This document shows, one piece after another, positions 51,238-62,600 of a stretch of DNA of 64,000 nucleotides. The position numbers and the translations under genes are program-made. Position 1 is the stretch's first letter. The number at the start of each line of letters is the position of its first letter. The notes below the pieces were generated by a model. The model saw only the letters and a program-made list of their open reading frames with translations. It was not told the DNA's origin and did no database searches. The stretch lies in contig JAJGOT010000475.1 of NCBI GenBank assembly GCA_022457155.1, positions 196,001 through 260,000 on the forward strand, read 5' to 3'. This DNA is from Cladopsammia gracilis (taxonomy: Eukaryota > Cnidaria > Anthozoa > Scleractinia > Dendrophylliidae).

Positions 51238-51590
51238 AGGCTAGTCGGAGTCGTAGTCGGAGTCGTAAGAGCGCTTCCGACCTAGTGAAAATCAAAAATC
51301 GGAGTTGTAAGAGCGCTTCCGACCTAGTGAAAATCAAAAATCGGAGTCGTAAGAGCGCTTCCGACCTAGTGAAAATCAAACATCGGAGTGTCATAAGCTC
51401 GACGGAATCGGAGTCGGAAGAATCAGAACGGTTCCATTTTCTTCCGATTCCGCTTATGACTCCGTAGTCTTCTTCCGATTCCGTCGGTTTGATTTTCACT
51501 CGATCGTAACGCTCAGTGCTTCTGATTACGATACCGACTCCGATTACGATTGCGATTACGACTCCGTCGTTAGTGAAAACCAGCCTTTGG
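51238..51590. repeat. Tandem and inverted GGAGTCGTAAGAGCGC repeats
   Basis: Three 46-bp-class units (GGAGTCGTAAGAGCGCTTCC and GACCTAGTGAAAATCAAA) followed by inverted partial units (TTCCGATTCCGTCGG, GATTTTCACTCGATCG). The 157-codon minus frame is a by-product. Confidence 0.75.
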
Positions 51591-51599
51591 TGTTTCACA

Positions 51600-52218
51600 A
51601 GTATTCCGTGTGCGACAAAGGTACTAAGTTTTTTTACCCCAAGTCGTCAAAATCATCATGACATAGCTCTTTTAAGCGGCCCCTTTTAAGCAAGACGAAC
51701 AGTTTAATGTCCCGGATGCACGCAATCTCGTTCCGAGAGTCCTCATGCATGCTATATGTTCCTCGTTCTTCTTTCTTCAGCTCTGATATCATGATCGATA
51801 AGATGTATTAAGGTAATTCCACTGAAATAGAACTTACAATAGATTCTTGTTCAAACTTTGCATACGAGATATTCATTGTATGAGAACTTCAATTTTAAAA
51901 TAAAAATGGAATATGCCGTATTTTGGCATTTTAGCAGTGTTATAGAAGTGCATTGCCGTATTTGAAACTCCTCAAAACTCAAAATTCATGTGAACATGCC
52001 ATATAAGACATCGCACGCAATGCTTTGGACATACGTAAACTTTTTACATTCGTTTTGGGCAGAGAAGTCTTAGCGCTAGACAAATATCAGACAAAATCTG
52101 TTTTTTTTTTCTGATAACTAAAATACGAAACAGAGAAACTACAGTTCAGTTCTATTTCTCTCATTTATTTAAATTTTCAACAATAGAAACTTAATAAGTC
52201 TTTTTCTCATACAAAGGT
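51600..52218. other. Intergenic, nothing recognised
   Basis: AT-rich, with no coding similarity. Confidence 0.4.
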
Positions 52219-53030
52219 TTTGGGTACTTCATTACAAAGGATGAAAAAAAAGGTGGGTTGCCCGTGCTCGTTTACGAGAAAATAGCCACTTATTTTTTAG
52301 GGAGCTTAGTCTCAAAGGAAACCTCTATGTTCTGCAACAGGGTGGCCAAACGCGTGTTAACACGTTGCGCGCAACAATATTGCAAGATGTTGCGTTGAAA
52401 TGTTGCGTTCGTTTGGCCGGGCCTTAAGTAATGCGCTGCGCAATGCAAAACCGTGTGTGGTTAATATACGTGGTCCTCGTGCTCTAGGCTCGATTACCAG
52501 CCGTTTTGTGCGCCCGCGTTCCTTCGCGGGATCTTTAAACCGCACTCCCTCAAACGGCTGAAAATCGAGCCTACTCGTCCTCAGGCACCGACGGTTAAGA
52601 GGGCGAAGCGGCTCTGGGGACGAGAATGGATAAGACATAGCTGAAGAGAGAGAACCCTGGGAACGAGGTTGGACGTCACGAGCAACAACCGGAAGTCGAT
52701 TTTTTCTTTCTTTGCGTGGTCTGACGTCTTCAACACAGCAATCAAACGCATTAAGTCGACGTCACTTCCGGTTTGCATTGCCATTGCACTCACGGTTAAA
52801 GAAAAATGGGCATTTAAGATTTTGGGTACTTCATTAGAAAGGACGAAAAAAAGGTGGGGTGCCCGTGATCGTTTACGAGAAAACAGCCACTTATTTTTTA
52901 GGGAGCTTAGTCTCAAAGGAAACCTCTATGTTCTGCAACAGGGTGGCCAAACGCGTGTTAACACGTTGCGCGCAACAATGTTGCAAGACGTTGCGTTTAA
53001 AAGTTGCGTTCGTTTGGCCGGGCCTTAAAA
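52219..53030. repeat. Pair of ~210-bp direct repeats around 393 bp
   Basis: 52219-52428 and 52822-53030 are near-identical by eye: GGTACTTCATTA, GCCACTTATTTTTTAGGGAG, CAACAGGGTGGCCAAACGCG, ending TTTGGCCGGGCCTTAA. The spacer holds a TAGGCTCGA-type hairpin (52487-52573) and a lone end of the CAACCTCGTTCCCAGGG family near 52650-52670. Confidence 0.8.
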
Positions 53031-53422
53031 GGCACATGTTGAAACGTGGCGTAAATCGTAAATCGTCAACATGACAACCAGAATTTCATATAAGCCCCAA
53101 AGTAACAGACTATTTTACAATCACAGGACAAAAGTCTTTAAGATCACTTATTAATGTCAATGACTTATGCTTGTACCTGAAGGATGACAGGAGAAGACTA
53201 AGGTATCTCTCATATCGAATACGAGAAAAAGGAGTTTAAAGTATTTTAATCCGTTCACTACAGTTCATTCTGCAGTACAGAATCTCTAATGCTCCTCCGA
53301 GATCACGGCAGCTATCAACACTGACTGGTAAAACCCACTGACTCCTATCCTTGCGCATGTCACGCAATGTCCCACGATAAAGCAACATTGTCACGCAGTC
53401 ACGCAGTCTAGTCACGCAACCT
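53031..53422 (-). other. 3' region of the malonyl-CoA decarboxylase gene
   Basis: No canonical AATAAA found. ATTAAA on the minus strand at 53245-53250, about 173 nt past the stop, is the best candidate signal. GTCACGCA repeats lie at 53350-53420. Confidence 0.35.
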
Positions 53423-53628
53423 TTAACTTTGATTTAACAGTTCTAAAAACGCAGGTGAAGCCGCGACAGTCCCGTTGAGTAAGTACTGTTGATTGTTTTT
53501 GTCCACATCTTCCAAGACGTACCTATAGTTCATCATAAGTCCAAAAGAATTTTCCAATCCTCGAGCGCTTAAATCCGCCAACCAGTTTAATCTCCACATG
53601 CAAGCACCGTTCCTAATGTGAAAATTTC
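53423..53628 (-). CDS. MLYCD: MLYCD last exon with catalytic His
   Basis: Encodes NFHIRNGACMWRLNWLADLS and GLMMNYRYVLEDVD, matching [20 protein letters not shown] and GLMANYRYFLEE. Stop taa at 53425-53423. The last residues are LELLNQS. Confidence 0.97.
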
Positions 53629-56600
53629 CTGACAGAAAAGAAGGAAGGAAAACAAACAGTGTTTTATTTTGATAATGACATCTCTAGAAACCAGATGCAA
53701 TAGACGCTCTTTCGCACCCTATGATGCGTTTTCTGTGTTTTTCTTTTTTATTTCGTTTGGCCTGATTCAGAATAAATGGATCATAGCCAAACCTTTCCCC
53801 AATCGACTTCTTAATATTTTGATGAATCTGCCAAAATGATTGACATGTGTGAATAAGGAGCGTTACTCAGGTCTGGAAATTTATAAATCACATATCCCGG
53901 CCCATTCGTGGGAAACACAAAGATTGTACACGAAATCACATCCGTCTAACATGAAACTACTGAGGAAAGTATTACCAACTGGATCCATGACAAATCCTCT
54001 CCTCTTTTCTTTGTACAGATACCTAACAAGTTAACAATGAATGAACAAATGTAAATACTGAAGCGGGATAAAGACTTTTATCAAGCCTTCCAGAGTCTTA
54101 CTACTTGAACCACTTTCAGTGCAAATAAAAAGACAAGCCAGGGGCCCGTTTCTCGAAACTCCCGGTAACTTTTCGGGCCCGAAGCCAAATATTGAAATCA
54201 AAATCTAAAGAATAAAAGTGCGGGTCCTAGTGAACAAACCAATCCATTTTGTTTTGCTAACTGATAGTTTTATCGTATTATCTGCAAAACTATTGAAACC
54301 TCGATCTTCAATGAAAATAAAACAGCTTTCCGAGCCCGGTAATTACCGGGTCTTTCGAGAAACGGCCCCCAGGTCAGTTAACAAATCGTCATGGAACAAA
54401 TGGTTTAGATAGGGAAGAATCATGAGGATTAGGAATAAACTATGAGAGCTTCTAAAACACAAAAAACAACAGAACAGCTTGAATGGCAACCCATGTACAA
54501 CACTGGGTAACAGAGATTCTCTCGTGGCATTGGTTTTGTTGAAAGTCGGGGACAGCCGAAGGCCTGCAAGAGACACAAGAGGGGTGTAATATGACGGAGA
54601 TGAGACCGTGAGAAAAGCCCCTGACACACAGGGTAACCATTTACCTGGTACACAGGCGAACCAGTGGGGCCTTCAAGCAGTCAGCTATGTCTGGGTTACG
54701 ATACCAATCACTGGTTTCCAAGAGTTCCTGAAAGAAAGACATCCCATTAATTTCTTTCCCTGGTGGAAAGTACCGTATTTTCTCAATTAAACGCCCCCGG
54801 CGTTTATTTCAAACTTGGCCTAGTGGACCCGGCGTTTCTTTGAATCAGCAGTTTTTTTCTCGCCCGCCATTTTTTAAGAAAGGGTTATTATTCGTTTTTC
54901 TTGGCAGCCGTGTACCTTGCCCTTAAATCTTAAGTTAATTATACCACAAATAAACGTTTGAGGGGCTTACTTACAACTTCCTTTATTATACCCGGCGTTT
55001 ATTCGGGGCCCGGCGTTTAATCGAGAAAATACGGTAAGATTTCCCGTGACTTAAAGTCCCAGTTTTGTCCATTATGCTTCACGCGCCTCTGTTATTGTTT
55101 TTGTTTGCACAGGAGCGAGGCTTCTATTGTTCAGAGGCGCGTGGAGCATAATGGACAATACTGGGTCTTTAACTCCTGTCTGTAGTAGTGGAGTGTTGTA
55201 TTATAAATAGGGAGGTTATCGCAATGCATGCCCCCTCCCCCCCCCCCCCCTCTCCCCTTTCACACCCAACGAAACTGTCACCAATATCTCGGCTTACAAT
55301 GAACACGAGGTTGCAACTTGACATCCTCCAGTTAAATAGGCGTTTAAAAGGGCACGCGCGTTTTCAAAACTTGATGCAAAAACGAATGGGAGCTCGGGAA
55401 ATTTAAAAAAATATATTATGTGAACCCAAACAGCAGGCGATGGTTTACATGAATATTGTAGAATTCTCTCAAACTTCCTCTTTTTTTGCATCAGCTTATG
55501 TAAGCACAAAACGGCCATTTTTAATTATTTTAGAGAAAAAAAAAACAATCAATATTCTGTGTTGATAGAAACTGAGGAAATAGCTATATCACCAATAAGA
55601 ACGCGCGTTATATGATCAAAATTTTATTCCTCGCGAAGCAAGGTTTATAAATTTGTCGCGCGTGGATCATTTTAGGGTGGTGGAATCTCGGGTTGCCTCA
55701 ACCTCGTTCCCAGGGTCTCTCATCTTCCCGCCCCCTGGAGCGAGAGAAGAGAGACCCTGGTTAACTCTGGTCACGTGCGTCCCAAAATCTGGGAAGTAAC
55801 AAATAAAAAATTTGAGGGAGGGGCGGCAAAGTGTGAAATTTGTTCGCTCTAGCCAGAGCGCTCTAGCAGAGCATTGCAAATCAAAACAAATCCGAAAAGC
55901 GTTCGGCGGCTTCCGATATAATGTGAAGCGGCGGTCATCCGCAGACTTCAAAACATATCCACATCGACTGGTTTTGAGAGTGCAAGTTGCTTTAGGATCT
56001 GTAAATTAACAGTTGGGAAATTGTCACGGCGCTTGAAGATTTGTCGTATTTTGGGCTCGCTACACAATTACAGTCCAATTTTATTACTGGACGCCGCCGC
56101 TAAGCTCGGTCTCGGCAGAAAATGCTTTTGATTTTATAGAGCATTGTTCCGAACTGAGATGAATTATCGCTACATACTATTCAGCAGGCGATCTTCAAGC
56201 TTCATTCGACAGGCACATTAAATTCACAGTCGCCGTCTGTTCTCGGACGATGGCGAAGTGGAAAAATATTTTGACATGCAGATCGACTTTACACTTTTAT
56301 AACAGGAAACGAGGTAGGGAAGATGATAGCTTTTATTCTTCATAGGCGAGGCAGGTTGTTTTGTTCAACATTTACCAGTTCCAGTCGTTTGAATGTCTAT
56401 ACAAGATCTTTACGTTTTATTGTTTTATTATACGCTTGTAAAATTATTGAACGATAACCATTTTAATCCTTGCGCATATAAATTCATTCGCTTTTGTTTG
56501 AATCGTTTGATTGAACCGTTTCCGGACATCAACGGACTGGCGCACAGCACGAGCCACTGTGTAGAAAACGAGACAAAGTTACAAACACTGTCGACCCCTC

Positions 56601-59600
56601 CTTAGGAATATAATTGTCCAAGAGGCACGTGACCAGAGTTGACCAGGGTCTCTCTTCTCTCGCTCCAGGGGGCGGGAAGATGAGAGACCCTGGGAACGAG
56701 GTTGGGGTTGCCTTTATATTTATATCGGGTTGGTGTCCTGCAGTTGCCTAGCAACAAAACCGTGACAAAGCTTCAATTGATGTCATCTAGTGTGACGAGC
56801 GACTGGGAAACAGAATGTCCGGCTCAACTTCCAATTTAGGAGCCATTGTGGCTATGCCACCCAACCTCTCCAGTTAAATTAAAAATTCCATCTCTCCTTC
56901 CCCCGTCGCTAAAAATTTTCGGTGCACCCTCCCCCGAGCTTCGCAAGGTTCTGCGAGGCACGTACTTCTAGTAAATGAATTATTCATGGTGTATAGACCA
57001 ATATCACGCCAGCATGGCACAAAAATACAGCTATTTCAATTAACGTTGTCGGATGAAAAAAGCCCAAAGCCAAGACCGCAAGGTAGTATGGGATTTATAT
57101 GCATAAATTCACCACAATTGCTATCAACAACTATCCACACTACCTTGCGGTCTTGGCTTGTAGGCTTTGAGCTTTCATCCGACAACGTTAATTGAAATAG
57201 CTGTATATTTAGTTTATTGGGGAAAGGAGCCCAGCATAAAATTCAGCACATCGATATTAGTAAAACTACAAAGTTTCGTAAAGATTGCTAGCAAACAGAC
57301 GAAGATATGAAATTTTGAAACTGAGCATTTTTACAAAGAAATGTATGGTGGACGGGCACAGATTTCCCGTCCAGCCTCGTTTTCGTGTTTTTCCCATACA
57401 TTTCTTTGTAAAAATTAGGCTAGAGTACTAAGTTTCAAAAGTTCATATCTCCGTCAGTATACGAGCAATGTTTATGAAACTTTACAGTTTTACTAATATT
57501 GATGTGCTGAATTTGATACTGGACTCTTTTCCCCATTAAATGAAATATATTTTCATGCCATGCTAGCGTGATATTGGTCTATACGTGGCATGAATAGAGT
57601 ATACTAACCTTGAACACTGAAAGTGATGACCCGTCCGTATTTTGGCGGTTTCCGTGAATCTGTCTTTGTTCGTCTTCCAAAAGGAGCGTTTGGGGGAGAT
57701 CTTTAGCTAGCAAGAAAATAAAGACATCAAGAAAGTTCAGGATACAAGCATCATCATAAATTACAATACTGATCATGCTAGCGACATTCAACCGAATGTT
57801 CTTTAGTTCAGCTATGCTATCAATGAAATGATCAGAGCGGTTAGTTGTACGTTTATCAGCTTTGAATATACAATGCAACGGATGGTTGGGAAAGACGTGC
57901 GAAGCTGGTTTTATCGCGAACAGCCTGTAAAACTAAAGATCTTTTCATCATTCATTTCCAGTGCATTTTTCATCTACATCAAAGGGACAATCTACGTTTT
58001 ACACAGACAAAGTCAAGTGTAACTTACGGCACACTTACGCACAAGACCACTGAATTCCTTTGTTTAATTGAAGCTTAATTTTACAAATACTGGCCTTCAT
58101 CTCTGGTTTCCGTAACATGAAGTTCTCTGGATGAGTTGCTACGCAAGAGTTAACCAGTACTTCGTCAGACGTCCGGAACTTTGAAGGGGAGGGGAGGGTG
58201 CAAAGGTTTGTCTCTTTCTTTCTTTCTTACTTTCTTTTTTCGTATGTGACTGGTCTCAAAACACGACCATTGAAGACATGGCTAAAAATTGGGGACAAGG
58301 CTGCCAAGATACGTGGAGAGGTTTTTGACGTGAAACATCGCAGGAAAATAAACATGGCTGCCAAGAAATAATTAAACTGCCGTGGAAATTCATCACGTGC
58401 CGCGTCACAAAATACTCCACGAATCCTGGAGTCTTTCGGGCGCCTTTTTCAGGGGCTCCTCCCCGCTGCCATTTTGAAAAAAGAGGGGGCCCTGGGGCGA
58501 GGTCGAGGGTGCGTACCTTGCTGTTCCAGAGCGTGGTTTATCTGTAGTTTGAGCCAGTGTCTAAAGCCAGGAATCGGCGATAGAGTGGAGTACTGTGTAA
58601 TGTTTGGAAATTCATGTTGTAATTCCTCCACAACGTGCTTAATTAGAAAATTACCAAGGTCTACACCGCTTAGTCCTGCAGCAAAAATAACAATACTTTT
58701 ATTTTAATCAACAAACGTATCTGTTATGGTGTTTTGACCCATTGACTTCTTTACCGCCCAAAACCGCCCGTGAGGAGCCATGTTCCTCGTAACATCTGCG
58801 ACGTCATTAGTTTTTTTACGACCAACTTAGGCATGAAAAGGAAATCTTCCAAAGCGTGCCCAAACGAGAGCGATCCTGTGAATTGAGCCAGAGATACACA
58901 CAAGTAAGCTAGTAAATTTGACTATCAAAACTTGATCGGAGGACAATTTTGTCTTTCCACCAATTGCCACTTCTTGTGAAACATTTTCACTTTCTTCAGC
59001 GTTTTCTGCAAAAAATGAAGTCCAGTAAAAGACCAACAACAAGGGGGGGGGGGGGGGGAGGGGGTGGGAAAGGAAAGTCAAGCTCAGTGGTTTATCTCTT
59101 TGCTCGTTTAACAACTGTCGAAAGTTTACTTTTCAAGTTGCAAACAGCGTTTTGGACAGTTTGGTTGCAATGGAGTCAGTGGATTAAACAAGCAATTGAA
59201 ACTGGAAATTTAACATCTCACCGGCCGAGATGCTGAATTTTATTAACTTCAGGACAACCTATACACATGTGGCTTCCCTTCCCTCTCTATGAGCAGTCAG
59301 TACCTTTCTGTGTAGAAGTGATGGAATAAAACACAGCTGTAGTTCTTTTTTCCAGTTCATATTCATACTCGTCACGATCCACTTCCGGTTCACTCAGTAT
59401 AACCTGAATAGAAACATATTTACTAAGCAAAAGTGATGCTTCTGGCCCAGAGGGTAATCCCCTGGTTCTAGATAAGCTACAAGGTGTGGCAAAGGATTAT
59501 GGAGTATGATGATGACAATGATGATGATGATGATGATGTATTTCCCCCTTTTTTAATTGAACCAAACGAACTGTGGACTTGATTCTAAAAGAGAAATGTT

Positions 59601-62600
59601 TGACCACCGAAGTAAAGTTTTGAAACAGAACAGCTTTATTGATTTGTTCCTAAGATATTATTTAGTTCACATAAGAACTGTTTTTTTTCGACCAATAAAA
59701 TTCAAATGTATACTTTGGCACCCCTAGTCGCACTCGGGCCACGATGGCCCACACGGCCGGAGCTTAACCCGGTTTCCGTAGCATGAAGCAACTAGGAATA
59801 TTGCTACTCCCCCCTGGATGGGATGCTAGTCCATCGCAGGGTTACCCCGAGCATTTTGTCGCCGGTACCCATTTATACACCTGGGTGGAGAGAGACAGTG
59901 TGGAGTAAAGTTTCTTGTCTGAGGAAACAACACGACGGCAGAGACCAGGCTCGAACCACCGACCTTCAGGTTGAAAGTCCGACGCGCTAACCACGAGACC
60001 ACCGTGCCGCCCCCTAGGAAATAAATAATTAAATGCTCTCAGGTCAACTTACCTGAATATTATCGGCAATTTCATATTCCAGGGCTGTGTGTAGTACTAC
60101 CACAGGCTCCCCAGGCATGGAGCGATGAGTGTAGATATAACACCGTCTGTCTGGAGCAAGACGCCGCTTAAGATCTTCCCAGCCATACATCGAATGCACC
60201 GCCTCGTAACGTATTATCTAAATGGAGCATACTTTTACTAAAGACGGCGTTGCACTGGAGTGGGAGCTGTTTCTTTCTTTTCCTATAAAATGTTTCACAC
60301 TCTTGGCCGCCATTTTGATAGTGGGGTACACATGTTGCAAAATACAGTGTTAACGTTTGTATGAGAACTTGATGTCAAATATCTCCGGTACAATTTAATT
60401 TCTGAAATATCCATTGTCTTCAAGATTAAGATATCCTGTAAAAGATCCTAAAGTTTAACCATTCAAATGAAAGCTGACTGAACTGTATACTTTCCTTTGA
60501 TGTTATTTCTTATGGTGTCCGGTCGTTTCGCTACAAAGTCGTTTCGCTACAAAGTGGTTTCGCTGCAAATCGATTTGCTACAAATGTAAAGTTACCTCAA
60601 ATCGTTTCGCTAAAATACTAGTCTTGAATGAACACCACCGAAAATGAGCTAAACTAATACTTTAGTGAGTATATAAAATATTTCTCGTTCTTTAATCCAC
60701 TACGAAACGACTCTGGTTTGCAGCGAAACGACTTGTAGCGAAACGACCGGTGTACAACGACCGGTGTACAAGGTGTACAAGGTGTACAAGGTGAATCTTA
60801 CTTTTGAGCCAGTCAATGAGATCTTAAAGTTTAACCATTCAAATGAGTAGAACTTTTGTGTGGAAATTCATGATTTGGAATAGCGTGGTGTTCACTTGAG
60901 TTTGACTTTCGAAAAACCAAAACAAAAGTTATTATCCTCGCCAATCAAAACAGAGGCAGACAATCCAATGAACCAATCAGAACTGAAAGCAAATTCATGT
61001 TGCCGGCACCAAGCGCGGGAAAACGCGTGCGAGCAGGTCACAATTGGTTTTGATTTGACTTCTGATTGGTTGAGAAAGTGACGCGAGATTTTTTAGCCAA
61101 TCACAAAGTGTACTTTTGACACTCAATTTAAAACCACTCTGAAGGATTTAGGGTCATTACCTTTTCAAGAATACTCCCAGGTGAGTCCCATGTAACTCGT
61201 CTAAGTTCCAACAATCCCACAGCAAACCACTGAGCCAACAGATTCTTGATGGATGAACTCAAGGCCTGAAGCTCTTGCCTCGCAACTGGGTCCTTCTCGC
61301 CATTCAGCCCTTCCTTGGAAATTCAAAATATTTTAGGTAAGCGTTTTACACCAGGCAATCATGCTACCTCAATCAAATGAATAGAGGACTTCACGCTTAA
61401 TGAGAATCATGGGTAATCAGGGCAAACATTAGTGGCCGGCAGTCAGCTATTACGGTCAGCACCCCCCCGGGGAGGGAGGGGGGTACTCTCATATATGAGC
61501 TATATAGGTATGTGCCACTGTGAAGGGTATGGTTTTCAGGCAGTTTAGTCTGGGATAGGGTATACTAATCAGAGATTTTTGGTCTAGAATAGGGTATCAT
61601 TTTCCGCGAAATTGGTCAGTTACGTGAAGAATTTAGTTTAGACAAGGTTTACTGGCAAATGGCATTTAAAAATCGGTACAGCGGGCAGTACGGCATTTTT
61701 ACTGACCCCTGTTAACTAATAACTATGATAATGAACAAGTTTCTGGAAAATAGTGAGTCTGGAATAGGTCTAGGATAGGGTAGGGTTTTTTGGTGATTAG
61801 TCTAGAATAGGGTTGCAAAATGCAGCTAAAATGGTCTAGTATAGGTTAAGGGTCTCAGAGTCCCAGCGGCACACCCCCACCCAAAAATTTCCAGAGAATC
61901 CCCCCCCCCCCCCCCCGGGGTCAGCATCTGCAGTGAAGATGACTGGTAACTCAAAGCTTGAAAATGACTAAAGGACAACAACAATGGGAAGCTACATTTG
62001 AGTTTATGACCTTGTGTAGCCAGTCACCTCACAGCTCAATGATAGTGCTTCACACCTCCAAGTGGTCTTACCAGCAAATCATTTCTCATGTCCACAATAT
62101 CCTTCACACCTCCTTGCAGCTTGCTGATCTGCGACAACAGTTGGATGTGAGCAGGTTCAAGTGCTTGTCGTAGTTTATCTTCAGCTCTCAAAATGGCTGG
62201 AACTCCATTTTTCTGATCCATAAAGAAACAGGAAACAGTCTGATTCCCAGTTCAATTTCATAACATCACTGATTTAAATTTTAATTCAGTAATGACAATA
62301 AACGAACGGAATGTTTGGTTCCAGAAAATATATCCATACATTCATTTACTTGATTCCCCATGAAATTTTGAGAGGTGAGGGAGGTCTCAAAGGCGAAAGT
62401 TTTTAAGAAACGTATGAAGCTGCTGTAACTTGGAATTTCCAGAGGGGTGGGAAGGGGGAGGTCCAAAATAAAAAAGCCTTCCATGGGAGGGGTAGGGAGA
62501 TTTTCTAGAACAATGACAATGATCCTATCTAGAAATTGCACTGAAGGTCTGTAGGGTTATTAAGGGAGTAAATTGGGTGAACGATTTCAAAATTCGTCAG

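Noticed and set aside
52219..53030. Short LTR retrotransposon
   Set aside because: No TG...CA ends, primer-binding site, polypurine tract or coding remnant between the direct repeats.
59935..60010. Functional tRNA gene on the minus strand
   Set aside because: A and B boxes are good, but the acceptor stem does not pair and the sequence continues into a SINE body. The same reasoning applies to 16938-17020 and 41129-41204.
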